A stretch of DNA of 64,000 bases from Diospyros lotus (GCF_014633365.1 NC_068338.1:16874616-16938615); one strand, 5' to 3'. Shown: positions 1-15,400, counted from the first letter of the stretch. The notes: generated by a model from the letters alone, not told the origin. Translations and numbers: made by a program.

Positions 1-413
1 TAATGCTTATTGTAGTATTTTGTGACAACAAATTGCATTCATATATGTTACCTTAAACACAAAATCTGGTGTCCTCGTCGTGAGAATATTCTCATAAACT
101 GGCCAAATATTGTTTCTTCTCGGAAGTAAGGTTTAAAATTTACTTTAGGCTTCAGGTCCTAATGAACCTCTTGGCATCAATTTTGAAGAATGTGGTCACT
201 CTCCATATGAACCTCTTAGTTGACAGCAGCCCTTATTCCTAAAAGTTCTGGAGGGGATGATGCTTACTGTATGTGTTTCTGATTGTTGTTTCTTGATAGA
301 ACCATTTTATTTTGAAAGTGCTGAACGTCCTGGAAGGACGGGTTCTTCTTGTGATTTTTATGGTAGAAGGCAAACTGATTGTATTTTCTGAATGATGTCT
401 TCCCTTTTTGAAG
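1..413 (+). other. TSL intron or unassigned upstream sequence
   Basis: Sequence before the first confident TSL exon. A short coding-like stretch (about 152-225) reads in the + direction but reaches a stop before any good splice donor, and I could not join it in frame to the next exon. Most likely intronic; a short variable TSL exon cannot be excluded. Confidence 0.4.
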
Positions 414-3400
414 GATGGTTGGTCAAAAGAGCAACTTGCGAGTGATGATCGCTCTTCTTTGGAGGTATGATTGTTGATTGTACTTCATATTTTGACCAAG
501 GAATTAAAATGTATGCTGTCCATTTTTGTTTTTATTTTTTAAATCTCCAATATATGATTAGATTGGATAGCATAATCCTACTGCTTTAGGTAGTCTTGTA
601 GCAAGTTATGGTAAGCTTTTGATATCTCATGATTCTCTATGTTCCTATTGTCCATTCACTAACATCAGGAGGAGATCAAATCTTTACAGGCAAAGGTTGC
701 AGTATTAGATGAAGACCTTAAGAAATCACAACAAGAAACCTCTAATTATCGGCAACTGTGCCATCAATTAGAAAAGGTACGCGTATCATCTACTTCTCTG
801 AGTTCAGTGTTGGTTAAAAATTTTTCAGCAAACATGATATATGTTTTCTTATATGTCATTTAATTGCACAGGACCTGAAGGACCTTAAAGATTATGAACA
901 ACAAATGAAGCCAAAGGTATGCTTTCAGAGCTTTGTGTTCCTTCTAATTGAAAACATTCAATGATAAGTGAATTTTCATTATCATAAAGTTTCATGTAGT
1001 GCCTCTGGATCACTAGGATGAGTAACATGTAAAATATCAATAGTTGGTCATGGCAAGGCATAACTTGAGTTGGTAATGGAGAGCTGTTTGTGTAATCAGA
1101 GGTGTAGTATGTGCTGGAGGTAAAAGCTAATGCAACTTGAGTGAAGACTGTGAAGTTTGGGAAGGCTTAGTAGCAGGGGCTAGTTCTCATGACCCTAGGA
1201 TTTAGCTGGGGTCTTAGAAGGAATTGGAAGGAATTTCGGGAAGAACATAGAAGAAATGAAGGGGGAGATTGAACAGAATTAGGGAGAAAGTTAAGAGAAA
1301 TGAGAGGGAGAATGGAGAGATTGTAGAGAGAATCAGATATTCATTTAATCAATTCAAGCATATCTTCTCCTCTTACAATGGGGCCTTTATATAGGCATAG
1401 TAGCTAGTTAACTAATCTCTAACAACCTCCTAACAGCACCCATGTGCTTCTAACAACTAGTAAAAATATCCTAACAACCCATTACAATCCTATTACAATA
1501 ATACCCTTCTATTATTCCTTGGGTCATGACACTAGTTTCTCTTTTTGAAGAGTCTGGTCCTGTTCCACAATATCAAGTGGGGAAAAATTTGTGAATCAAA
1601 AATATCGAGGCAACTGCCAATTGTGCAGTAATGGAATTTCATCATTTTTCTTGGGGGTGTCCATGGGCTGGGTTGGTTTGGGTTGAACTCAACCCAAACC
1701 CAACCAAATAATTCTTTTATGAATCTTAACCCAAACCAACACAAAGCAAAGATTTGCAATCCAACTAACCCAAACCATAAAAAACTGGGTTGGGTTAGGT
1801 TGGTTTCTTGGGTTGGCCATCTTGTAAAACCCTCTTTATTATTGCTTATAATATAATTATCAAGTTTTGTTGAAGCGAAATAAAAGATTGCCTATAATTT
1901 ATTTTACTAAATGACTATTTTATGCATAATTAAATGGGAAAAAAGTTCAAAATAAATTTCATAATATATTATAAAAAAAATGAACTGTTCAACTTCTATT
2001 AAATAATTAATATATTTTCAAATATTAGTTATAATAAATGGATGGGTTAGATTAGGTTAGCTTTTGTTAAAAATTTTTATAGTCTCGACCCAACCCAAAC
2101 CAAAGTTTTTCAAAAGTCTGAATCAATGGAAGTTGGTGGTTCATCAGTGATTGTGACTACGATGATGTAGGAACATTTTTGATCCATTCTAAAAGAAGAG
2201 AATTGAAAGACAGCCTCTTGACAATAGTGTATTTTATCTCCATGAATGTTGGATTCACAGTGTATCAATTAGGAAGAATTTAACATTTGGCATGAGAGGA
2301 TGGACTTTTTGAGGTGTCACCATGTCACAGTGTACGTGTACAAAGGATTAGAGGCCTAAGCAAATTTATTGGGGTCTCTTTGGTTTGAAGATGATACTAA
2401 ATTGAGTGTGCAAGCAAGAGAAGGAAAACAGTTGAGTTTTGGACTTTTTGGCTGTACTGTGGATAAGTTGAGAGAACCAAAAAGGAGTACACTTGAAGGA
2501 GCAAAAGCTTCTACTTTCTATTTTATTTTATTTTTGCATGTACAAAAAAGAAGTTTCTATTTTGAAGTGAAAATGTAAAGTTTTTCCTTTTTTATATAGT
2601 TGATTGCCGGTGGTAATTGATCTGTCCCTGATGTAATTTCTGGATTTTGTAGATTATTTTATAATTATCTGTAGAGATCATAGGTCCTTTTGTCTGTATT
2701 GTTGTTTAGTAGCACACCTTGGGTTAATTTCTTATGAATGGAATTTTGTCTTCACCCTGTACTAAGGAAAACAAAACTACTTTCAGGAATAAGATAGCCC
2801 TTTCAAGTTGAATCTTCTGTCAATTGATTATTGCTGGAGATCTCAAGGTAGTGCAGGGTTGGCATGTACAGAGTGCATCTGGATGTTTTCTACTTATCAT
2901 GAAGATAAATTTTATTTCTTGGACATGAGGGGTCAAAAGCATAAGAAATAAGGTGGCCATTAGATTTGTGTGTTAAAAGATTGGACAACATATAAGGTTT
3001 ATTTACAAGAAACAAAGATGGATGAACTGTCAAAGGAGGAAGGAAAGCCTTGTGAGTGGAAGGGCGTTTTTGGAGGAGGAAGGATGGGTTGTGGACATAT
3101 TGTTAATGGGTTATCAACTTTTGATCTTTCTGTATCCATGGTTTTTCAGGGCAGGATATAGTCTGTTTCTGTTAAGATTAAGAAGGATCTGGTTGCAAGA
3201 CCCATGTTTTCTGGATGGGGCTTCAGGGTTATTGAGATGGTTACTAATTGCAGGACAATCCGAAATTTGTTCCGGTCATTGAAGCTTGTCAAAAGAAACT
3301 AAAAGTTGAAACGTCAAAATAGTTGGGTAATTTTGAAGGTGAAATCAGTTTTTTGGTTATATTAGGTCTTGGAATTAAAAGAAGGTTTAGGTGCATTGTT

Positions 3401-6400
3401 TTTTAATGAGAGGGAAGGTTGGGAAGGCAAGGTAGAGTTGAGAACACTTGTGAAGATGAAAGAAATTAATTGCTGCCAAAATTCATCCAAGTTCTGTCCA
3501 AAACAGGAGGAAAGTTATGCTTATTTGTTGCATAACTGTATTAAAATTTTTCCCTGATGGGATTGGTAATATTCTTGTTAAGGAAGAAAAAACAAGGCAT
3601 GGTACCTCTTGGGTTTCTATGCTGGCCTTCACAAACCAACATGTGGAGAATTTTGAATGTCTTATCACCGATAATTCTGGGCTAGATTGGCTGGAAAGAT
3701 GGTTTTCCCTAGCGATCTTGAATTATTTTGAGAGAAGGTATCTTCAGATATATTATTAATCTATACCTTGTTGGCTGTTAAGTACTCTGCATGCCTTCTT
3801 TAACCATACTCTTTGCAAGGGGCACCTCTAGAGTTGGGGTGAAAAGAGTTTGTTGGCAGTGGTCTTGTAAGTTAGAGACTTATGGCTCCTTGACATGTCT
3901 GATGGACACTAGAAGCTTTTTGTTGAAACATTGACATTGCGGTCGAGCAAGATGATGGTTGATATGGTATTTGAGACGATAGATGAGGTTGTATCTAAAA
4001 ACAATTGCATTTATGACATGGCAGGCTGGTTGATTTGTTTTTGTAGTGATTCAGGAAAGAAAGTTGGTTCAAGTGCATGAGGTTCAAAATATTGACCTAA
4101 TGGCTAATCCTTCATTTTTTGACTTGGTTCTATTTGAATATTTCTATTCTAGAAGACAAAAGAAAAGAATAACATCTCAAACTCAATTTTATGGAGGAAA
4201 GTAATTTTTAGGAAATACTTGTGGCAGATTGGTGCTATCTGTTAACGATTAAGGAGTTGATTGCAAGATCAGATTAGCAATCAGCATCTCGGGCAAGATT
4301 GGATTACCAATCAGCATTAATCACTAATTTCTCTTTCCTAGAATAAGAGTGCATCATTGTTGTATCTTAAGTTGTACAGTTTCCAAAATAGATGTGGAAA
4401 CTTTCTTATTGTGTCTTTTAGAAACTTCCTAATGTAGCAGGAAGTTTTTGTATATATCTCGATGGATTCTTTCAAAGAAAATAAGATTGACAGCCTTGTT
4501 CCACGTCTTTGTTGAGATGGTATCAGAGCCATAGACAATAGTCACCGCTTAATTGGGACTATTGTGGCCTTCATCAATCTTCTTCTTCATAGGACAAAAT
4601 GTCCAACACTCAAAACCCTCTACCCGATTTGGCCGATTCCAGTAGTACAACGGAAATTTCGTTTGCTAGAATCAATAGTGGAGGCTCAGGAGGAGAACTA
4701 CATAACCTTCAAACAGCTTACCAATTGAATGGTAAGAACTACTTGAAGTGGTCCCAACTAATCTGCACGTTCTTAAAGGGAAAAGGAAAACTAAGCCACC
4801 TGTTGGGAACCAGCCCTAAGGAGGGGGACCTTGCTTTTGCAGAATGGGATGAGGAGGATTCCCTTGTGACATCTTGGCTATGGAACTCCATGATCCCCTA
4901 GATTAGTGACACAATGATGTTTCTAACCACAACCAAAGATATTTGGGAGGCAATCAAGCTCATCTACTCCAAAGTTCATGATGTAGCCCAAATCTATGAG
5001 ATAAGGACGAAGGTGGCAGCCACAAAGCAAGGTACCAGATCTATTATAGAGTATGCGAACTTGCTGCAAACCCTGTGGCAAGAACTAGATCATTACCAGT
5101 GTTTGAAGATGAAGTGCAGTGAGGATGCTGCCTTACACAAAAGTTTGTGGAAAAAGAAAGAACGTATGACTTCCTAGCCGACCTCAACATGGAGTTTGAT
5201 GCAGTAAGAGTACAAATCCTTGGTAAGGAGGATTTTGTCTTCTTTAAATGAGGTTATCTCTATAGTTCATGCAGAAGAAGGAAGAAGGGGAGTCATGTTG
5301 GAAAATTCCCTGGTGGAAACCTCAGCCCTGGTGTCTCCGGAAGATTATAATCAGAGTAAAGGAATAGAGGAGAAGGCGGTTGTAAACAGAGATGCTCTGT
5401 GGTGTACCTACTACAAGAAGCCTAGGCACACCATAGACAAGTGTTGGAAGCTCCATGGAAAGCCTCCCAGAGTAGGACAATCGAGGAGCCAAGGGCAAGG
5501 ATAAGTGCACATGGCTAACAACCACCAACAACCAGCATAGAAGGATCCTGAACAAGGAGAGGCCCTGGAACTTAACAGGATAGAGATTGAAAGATTGAGG
5601 AGTTTCTTAGAATCTCTTGATAAAAAGGCTGAAAAAGGTGTCTACTCTTTTGCTCTCACGAGTATTTCTTCCCTTTCTTTTACCCTACATGCTTCAGAGA
5701 AAATCCACCCTAATTCTTGGATCCTAGACTCTGGGGCTACGGATCATATGACCCATTTCTCCCACTTTTTTCTCCTATAGCCTTCGTTCCAGCTCCACAA
5801 AAATCACATTAGCAGATGGTTTTTTAACTACTGTTGCTGGCTAAGGAGATGTTCTTCTTAATGAACATCTCACCCTAAAAAATGTGCTTCATGTTCCTAA
5901 ATTTTTCGCTAACCTCATCTCTATTCAAAAGCTTATCTTGAACACTAATTGCAGAGTTACCTTTCATTCAACTTACTGTGAGATACAGGAACAGGGCACG
6001 ATGAGGATGATTGGGCTTGCTAGAGCTAGGACTAGGCTTTTCTACCTTGAGGAATCGGCTGAGCAAGGTAAAAAGGGAAAGATTCCTCTTGTGTCATGCT
6101 TGGCTCAGTCCAACAAGGATTAATTGTGGTTGCACCACTATTGATTCGGTTACCCTTCTTTTCTTACTTTTAGGATGATGTTTCCAAAATTATCTAAAGA
6201 TCTAGATGTTAGGAATTTTCATTGTGTTGTGTGTGAGCTTGCAACACACAAGAGAGTGTCTTTTCCTCCATCTAATAAAAGAACTAATTTTCCTTTCTCC
6301 TCAATTCACAGTGATATTTGGGGCCCTTCAACCGTCCCTAATATTTCTGGGGCACGGTAGTTTGTTATTTTTGTTGATGATTGCACAAGAGTGGTATGGT

Positions 6401-9400
6401 TGTATCTATTGAAAACTAAAGCTGAGGTGAGCATCATTTTTCCTACATTCTACAATATGATTAAGAATCAGTTTGGGGTAGAATTAAAAAAAATTAGGTG
6501 TGATAATGCCAAAGATTTCTTTAACCAATCCCTATATTCTTTCAACAGAAGGGCATTATCCATGAATCATCCCGCCCTTACACTCCTCAACAAAATGAAG
6601 TGGCCGAGAGGAAAAATAGACACCTCCATGCTGTTATCAGAGCTCTTCTATTCCACCATAATGTTCCCAAACATTATTGGGGAGAAGCAACTCTAACAAC
6701 AACATTTTTCATCAACAGATTGCCCTCGTAAACTCTTGAATCCCACATCCCAATTCAATTGTTAACTAAACACTTCTCTGATTGTCACATGTCTAGCTTT
6801 TTAAAACTAAGTGTTTGGGTGTATATCATTCGTGCACATTCCTACTGTTAATAGAGGTAAATTGGACCCTCGAGCTTTAAAGTACATATTCGTTGGATAC
6901 TCCTCCACTCAAAAAGGCTACCGGTGTTATCACCCTCCTACTAAGAGGTATTTTGTGTCAACTGATGTCACCTTTGTAGAGAATGATCCTTATTTTGGTA
7001 GTCCTAATTCTCAAGGATGGAATTCATCCTTGACTGATAAAAATCAGCCTCTTATCCTACTTGATCATGATCTATCATCCTTCCCTCTTCCATCCACTAT
7101 TCCAAAGGATTCACTACGCATGACATCGGAGAAGCCTTCACCAGATACTCCTCATCCACAACAAGTTTACTCAAGGAAAAAGAGCCTAGCTTCTTCCCCA
7201 ATGCAAGGCACAACATCTGAATCAAGCCCTAATCCTACTACTGATAGCACTGACAGTCCTGTTAGTCTTTCTCACGCATCACTAGGTAATCCAATTCTTG
7301 AACCTTTAATACCTAATGATGAATCTATTGCAACTATGGAACCTATACCCGAGACAGAAATCTCTAAGTGTGACCTTGGTTGGCCTATTGCAATTAGAAA
7401 AGGCACTAGGGCTTGCACCAAACATCCCTTACACCTGTTCTTATCCTATTCTAAATTGTGATCCCCGCTTAAAGCCTTCCTCACCAATCTTCATACTATC
7501 CCTATTCCCAACACTTTTTCTGAAGCAATAGGGGATGAGAATTGGAAGAATGCAATAGAGGCTAATATGCCAGCCCTAGAAAAGATCCAGACATGGGAAC
7601 TTGTTCTGTTGCTTAAAGGAAAACACCCAGTGGGCTACAAATGGGTTTATATAATGAAATATAAGTCTGATGGATCATTGGATAGATACAAAGCAAGGCT
7701 GGTAGCTAAAGGGTATACCCAAGTGTATGGAGTGGATTATTTAGACACTTTTGCACCTATTGCTAAGTTGAATACGATCAGTGTCCTTTCTTTGGTTGCT
7801 AACCTAGGTTGGTTGTTGCAGCAATATGATGTAAAGAACACATTTCTGCAGGGGGATCTTGAAGAGGAGGTCTACATGGAATTACCATGAGGTTATGGCC
7901 CAACAACACAAGAGAAGGTGGTGTGCAAACTGAACAAAGCCCCATATGGACTAAAATAGTCCCCAACGGCTTGGTTTGGTAGGTTTACAAAGGTGATGAT
8001 TGGTATGGGATATAGGCAAAGCCAAGGGGACCATACCTTATTTATTCAACACTCGGCCATAGGGGGAGTGACAGTACTTATAGTCTATGTTAATGATATT
8101 GTGGTCACCGGCAAGGATGAGGAGGGCATGCATAAGCTAAGGGAGTATTTAATCAGTGAGTTTGAGATTAAAGACTTTGGGTGTTTGAAGTATTTTTTGG
8201 GCATAGAAGTGGCACATTCAAAAGAGGGAATTTTTATTTCCAAGCAAAAGTATATAATAGACTTCCTAACTGAGACGAGAATGCTTGGTTGCAAGGTAGT
8301 AGACACTCCCATTGTACCTAAGAATAAGTTGGGGGAAGTTCTAGAGGATAGTATGGTTGAAAAGGGATCCTATCAAAGGTTGGTTGGGAAGCTAATTTAC
8401 CTAGCTCGTACCCAACCAAACATTGCCTATGTAGTGGGAGTGGTCAGTTAATTCTTGCATAATCCAAAGGAGGCTCACTTAATAATGGCAGTATATAAGA
8501 TACTACATTACTTGAAGGGAACCCCCAGGAAACGTATTTTGTTTAAGAAGGGAGTGACTATGTCTCTTGAAGCTTACACGGATACCGATTATGCAGGATC
8601 CATTGTTGATAGGAGGTCCACATCGGGCTATTGCACTTTTCTAGGAGGTAATCTTGTAACATGGAGAAACAAAAAACAAAGTGTAGTGGTTCGATCAAGT
8701 GCAAAAGCTAAATTTAGATCGATGGCCTTGGGAATGTGCGAGTTACTATGGCTGAAAATATTATTGGAGGATCTTAAGATCAAGTGGACAGTCCCTATGA
8801 GGCTTTACTGTGATAATAAGTTAGCAATAAGCATTGGTCAATGTAAAGCTTAGGAAGAAAACCCTAGCTTTTAATATGTATATACCACTTAATTAAACTC
8901 ATAGATTATACACCTATATATACAAATACAATGGGCCATGGGCTCTAATATAAGATTAACCCTAGATTATAACCATATAACTCAACACTCCCCCTCAAGC
9001 TGGAGCATATATATCATATGCACCGAGCTTACTACAAATATGCTCAATTCGAGGACCCCTGAGAGACTTAGTGAAGACATATGCTAACTGGTCATTGGAA
9101 TTAACAAAATCTGTGGTAATACGGTCAGATAAAATCTTCTCTCAGATGAAGTGACAATCTATCTCGATATGTTTGGTCCTCTCATGAAAGACTTGATTGG
9201 AAGCAATAAGTAATGCAACTTGATTGTCGCAAATTAATCTCATCTGTGATATCTCCCCAAACTTGAGCTCCTGAAGCAATTGTTTTAACCAAATAAATTC
9301 ACACGTTGCCAAGGCCATAGCACGATATGCTACTTCTACACTAGACCTAGCAACAACCTCATGCTTCTTACTTTTCCAAGATACTAGGTTTCCTCTAACT

Positions 9401-12400
9401 AGAACACAATATCCTGAAGTAGACCGTCTATCAGAGGGAGAACCTGCCCAATCAGCATCAGAATATCTGACTACTTGAGTATGACCTATGTCCTCATACA
9501 ATAGTCCTCTACCTGGAGCTCCATTAATATACCTGAGAATCCGGACTATCGCATCCCAGTGGCTATCGCAAGGAGACTGTAAAAACTGACTGAGAAAGAA
9601 ATATCTGGGCGAGTGATAGTGAGATAATTAATTTTTCCGACTAGCCTCCAGTATCTTCCAGGATCAGCAAGAGACTCCCCCTGTCCTGGTAAGAGCTTTA
9701 CATTAGGGTCCATAGGAGAATTTATAGGTTTACAATCAAGCATCACAGTTTCTTCCAGAATGTCTAACACATACTTTCGTTGAGAGATAACAATACCATA
9801 ATTGGATTAAGCAACTTCTATGTCAAGAAAGTACTTAAGTAACCCCAAGTCCTTATTCTGAAAATGATGGAAAAGATGTTTCTTCAACTAAACAATACCA
9901 TCATGATCATCACCTATAATAACAATATCATCCACATAGACAACCAAGTATATATACCTCCCCTGCGATGTGTGTTTATAAAAAATCGAATGATCAAACT
10001 CACTACGAGTCATACCAAAGTCTTGAATGACAACATTAAAACGACCAAACCAGGCTCGAGGAGATTGCTTCAACCCATATAGTGAGCGACGGAGTTTACA
10101 AACCTGCCCAGACTCCCCTTGAGCAACAAACCCAGGAGGTTGCTCCAGATAAATCTCCTCTTGAAGCTCACCATGTAAGAAGGCATTCTTAATATCCAGC
10201 TAATACGATAGCCAGTGGCGTATAGCTGCTATAGAGAGAAACAAACACACAGAGGACATCTTAGCAACAGGGGAAAAAGTGTCACCATAGTCAAGACCAT
10301 AAACCTGAGTATACCCCTCGGCAACCAAACAGGCCTTAAGGCGGTCAACCTGCCCATCAGGACCCACCTTGACAGTATAGATCCACCGACAGCCAACGAG
10401 AGATTTCCTTGGGGGTAACGAGACCAAATCCCAAGTGCCATTGGAATGCAAAGTAGTCATCTCATCCACCATTGCTTGTCGCCACCCCAAATCAGAAAGT
10501 GCCTCACTAACAGTCTTGGGTACTGAAACAGAGGATAAGGAAGACACAAAAGCACAAAAAGGAGATGAGAGACGGTGATAGCTAAGAAAATTATAAATGG
10601 GGTGAGGATTGCGAGAAGAACGAGTACCTTTTCAAAGAGCAATAGGAAGTAGATCCTCAGAAGGCAAGACCGCAGCAGGTGGTGAGACTGGAGCAGGATG
10701 TGAGGCAGCAAGAGTCACTGAAGTAGTAGGAGACACGGGAGAAGGTGCAGGAACAACATCTCCACCGGGAGGAGACCGAGGCTGATGACGCCGATGATAA
10801 ACCTGCAATGGGGTAGAAGAAGGAATAGAAAGAATAGAAGCAAGAGGACTCACGAGAAGAGGGATTGCCTCAAAAATGGGTTGACACTCGGAAGAAGGCG
10901 AAGAGTAGAAAGAAGACGACTCAAAGAAAGTAACATCCATCGAAAGAAAATAGCGACGGGTGTCAAGAGAATAATACCGATAACCCTTCTGAAGGCGAGA
11001 GTGTAACCCAGAAAAATGCACTTGATGGACCGAACAGACAATTTATCTTAACTGGGAGACAAATTATGGACAAAGCAGGTGCAACCAAAGACACAGGGAG
11101 AAATAATATATAATTGTTGATCAGGAAACAAGAGAGAGTGAGGAATCTGGTGCTGAAGAACCGAGGAGGGCATCCTATTAATGAGATAGCAAGCAGTAAG
11201 GACAACTTTAGCCCAAAAGCGAAAGGGGACATGATGATGTAGAAGAAGAGTGCGAGCAGTTTCAATCAAATGTCTATTTTTACGCTCAACAACTCTATTC
11301 TGTTGTGGTATATATGCACAAGATGACTGATGCAAGATCCCTTGAGAAGACATAAAAGTAGTAAAGGGAATAGAAAAATACTCAGGGGCATTGTTACTGC
11401 GCAATACTTGGACAGAGGTATGAAATTGCATTTTGATTTTTGCACAAAAGGATTCAAAAATTGAGAATAACTCAGAATGATTTTTCATTAAATATAACCA
11501 TGTGCAACGAGAATAATTGTCGATAAACGCTACAAAGTATTGAAAACCCAAAACAGACACGACACGACTAGGACCCTAGACATTAGAATGAACTAAAGCA
11601 AACGGGGACACAGCCCGATTATTGACACGCTTTGGAAAAGAAGTGCGAAACTGTTTTCCAAGTTGACAAAATTCACAATGAAAAGACGACAAACTAGACA
11701 AACTGGGGACCATATTCTGAAACTTAGCCAAACTAGGATGTCCCAAACGATTGTGGAGAAGAGCAGGAGACTCAGTCACCGAGCAAGCAACAGGAGATGC
11801 AGGAAGGTTGAGATGATAGAGACCCTGCGACTCATATCCGACGCCAATCATCTATTCCGTACCGTGATCCTGGATAGTAACAGAATGATCATCAAAGATG
11901 ATAGAGCAATTTAAGGCATGTGTAAGTTTACTAACAGAGACAAGATTAAAGGGACAATGCGGAAGATAAAGGACATAATCTAAAGGCAGAGAAGGTAAGG
12001 GTTTGACAGTGCCAACAGCTTTAGCAACCGCTTTGGACCCATTAGCTAATGTTATAGAAGGTAAAGAAATAGAATTAGTATTATGAGAGAACAAATGGGG
12101 ATTATTAGAGATATGGTTAGAAGCACCTGAGTCCAAGACCCATGGTCCTAAAGAGGATGACTGAGCGAGACAGGTAGTGGAATCACCAGAGTGGGCGACA
12201 GAAGCAACTGTGGATGAGGATTGTTGGGACGTCTTATACTTGAGATACTCATCATAGTTAGCCCTAGTGAGAATGACAGATTGCGGTGGATGACCATCAA
12301 AGGACTCAGATCGAGAATCATCAGTATGAGCAACATTAACACGAGGAGGGCGGCCATGCAACTCATAACACTGTTCCTTAGTATGGCCCCTCACTTGTGA

Positions 12401-15400
12401 TAGTAGTTACACTTGGGGCGTTTGCCCCGACTACCACTATCTCTTCCCTGTTCACCACTACTCTGAACCTGTGAAGCCATAACTGAATGATCACCCGCAG
12501 AAGATGGAGGTACTATAGGAACAGATGAAACCCGAAAAAGATGAGAATACACTTCATCCATAGTAGGTACAGTAGGACTAGCAAGAATTTGATCACGAAC
12601 AGGAGCAAGCTCAGGACCAATTGCAGCAAGAGTACACACCATGAAGAACTTATCTCGCTAAGCTAGATCTTTTGTAGCAGTCGTACCAGCAGGTAACAAG
12701 GAGTTAAATTCAGCTTTAATAGAGGCCATCCGACCAAGAAAATCAGGAAGAGTCAGACTTTGTTGTCGTAAACTAAGCAGATTAGACACCACTGAATGCA
12801 GACATTGAATGTCATTAGTGTATAACGCCTTGACCTGAGCCCACGACTCATAGCACGTGGTGTAGTTAGTATAGATCGAATGAAGAGAAGGATCAATTGA
12901 CTGCCATAGGAGATTGCACAATAGAGTATCAGCTCTCTGCCACTCAGTTTTAGCTATGGTCACATTCTCGGCCTTGATAGTTAGATGATCCTGTAAACCT
13001 TGACCCATACACCACAGTTCAACTGCCTTGGAGCAAGAGATATAATTGGAACTGCCCATCAACTTCTCAGTAGCAATGGCTAGAGAGGGAGACAAAATAC
13101 CAGAGAATGAGCCAGATTTACTAGTACCAGCCATGTTGGACAAAAGGGAGCCCTACAAGATCAACAAATCTGAAACAAAAGGGGTTAAAAATAGCCAAAC
13201 AGAGAGGCTGGATGATCCAGCACAGAGAATGAGGCGTGCTGGAGACAGCAGATGGCGGATGCCGGTGACTTGCAGCAGCGGATGGCGACGAAACCACCGG
13301 GACTAGGATGGATTGAAAGAGGTGAGTCCAATGGTGAAGACAGCGTCACGATCGAAGCACTTGAGAGAGAGATCGGAGCAAAAAAAGTCCCTGTGAACAG
13401 TGCGAGAAAGGTGGCGCATGGCAGCGGCAACCGCGATGATCCTTCGAGGGTCGACAGATCAGAGGCCAGTGAACGCAACGATGGTGGCGGTGTGCGTGAT
13501 CGGTGGCCAGACAGTGAAGACCTACTGCAGACCAGTAGCGCGAGCGGTGATGACAGTGGCACGACAAGCTGCGGCAGTCGGTGGTGGCGCGATCAACGGT
13601 GGTCGTCGATGATGTGGGCAACGGCGGCTAGGGTTTGTATGGTGGCTGATAGGGTTTGTATTTTGGCTCTGATACCATATGAAGCTTAGGAAGAAAACCC
13701 TAGCTTTTAATATGTATATACCACTTAATTAAACTCATAGATTATACACCTATATATACAGATACATTGGGCCATGAGCTCTAATATAAGATTAACTCTA
13801 GATTATAACCATATAACTCAATACTCACAATCCAGTTCAACATGACAAAACAAAGCATGTTGAAGTGGATAGATACTTCATTAAGGAGAAATTAGATAGT
13901 GGCCTAATTTGTACCCCGTATGTCTCCTCAATTGATCAATTGGCAGATGTGCTAACAAAAGGATTATCTATAGCCATGTTCCACAAGTTAGTGTGCAAGA
14001 TTGGGATGGATGACATCCACTCACAATCTTGAGGTGGAGTGTCAACGATTAAGGAATTGATTGCAAGATCAGATCAGCAATCAGCATCTCGGGCAAGATT
14101 GGATTATCAATCAGCGTTAATCACTGATTTCTCTTTCCTAGAATAAGAGTGTATCATTGCTGAATCTTTCTAAATAATTGTTGTATCTTAAGTTGTACAG
14201 TTTCCAAAATAGATTTGGAAATCTTCTTATTGTGTCTTTTAGAAACTTCCTAATGTAGCAGGAAGTTTTTGTATATATGTTGATGTATTCTTTCAAAGAA
14301 AATAAGATTGACAGCCTTGTTCCACGTCTTTGTTGACACTATCCTATGAAGCACAGACAGACGTAGACACAAGGGCATGACGTTTTCCAAAAAAGTAGGA
14401 TATGGCACAGTTGGAATACATTAATTAATACAATGAACTTTTATATTTCTAATGACATAATAAAATACGACATATATATCAAGAAGAATCCAGATTCCAG
14501 TGTTTAAAAAGGTATACTATAAATATCAAGAAGAATCCACTTCAGCATAATAAAATACAAAACGTATTATATATATCAAGAAAAATGTAATCAGAAGACT
14601 CACAACTCACTGGGATTTGCCAAGCAGCAACCAAAAATTCCAGTTGTCCTCACAAAATCCAGTTGCAACATCGCACTCACCACTTGGAGGCTGTGTCTCA
14701 GAGTCCATATAGTTGTCCTCAACCCCTGTCCCTCACAGTCCAGTTGACAATCAAAGACAGAATTGAAGCATGAAGAGTCAATGCAGTCAAAAAGCTGCAG
14801 TCATTAAAAAAACAAGGTCAAAAACTGAAGAGCCCCTATTCTATAAGTCTTCGAAGTGTCTGTAGAGGGGACATGTGTATCCTAGGTGTGTCCCCTCCCA
14901 TATCCCTGTGGAAAACAATGGAAACGGTCTGACACACATCACTCGAGTGCCAGTGTGGTGCCGTGTCCAACACGCCAGAAACACTGGCATGGCTGCCCCT
15001 GGGGCGTGTCCGTGTTTTATAGGTGCTTCAGTTACTTATTCATTGTTCAATGTCTTGAAAATCTGGAGCTTTTTCCTTTCTACTTTTGATGTACAATTGG
15101 AAGTTCAGGCATTGTCATTGATTTTTTTGTGCTCATGGGGCTGGATATACCCAACATGGAGACATATGAGCCTTTGGAGGACCATTATTTTTCTTTTTTG
15201 TTGTCATGTGGCATTACTGTTGTGACTGTTTGGCATAAGATAAATAGGAGAGTTTTCTGGAGGGTGTGGAGTACTTTTTCTTTTTTGCTAATGAGTGTAG
15301 AATACCTTTTTTTTTTTTTTTTTTTAACAGAATCATTGCCATTTCCCTTCCTTTTTGTTGTTAAGGGAACGTAGTGTTTTCTCATAAGCATACTCGAGGC

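Larger units (their letters stand above)
4240..14338 (+). mobile_element. Ty1/Copia LTR retrotransposon, sense to TSL, interrupted by a nested Copia
   Basis: LTRs at 4240-4517 (278 bp) and 14040-14338 (299 bp) are flanked by a perfect CTATC target duplication (4235-4239 and 14339-14343). PBS TGGTATCAGAGCC at 4518-4530 matches the initiator-Met tRNA 3' end; a purine-rich PPT precedes the 3' LTR. Internal order gag, protease, integrase, RT, RNase H is Copia order. The element is split at 8841/13824 by a second Copia. By my hand alignment the LTRs differ at about 14 positions plus a 21-bp indel, roughly 5 percent. Confidence 0.95.

Noticed and set aside
152..270. Possible additional TSL exon
   Set aside because: The frame meets a stop and no donor/acceptor pair joins it in phase to the exon at 414.
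13185..13689. Overlapping ORFs of 125-145 residues on both strands
   Set aside because: They sit in the GC-richer untranslated leader of the nested Copia between PBS and gag and show no retroelement or host motif.
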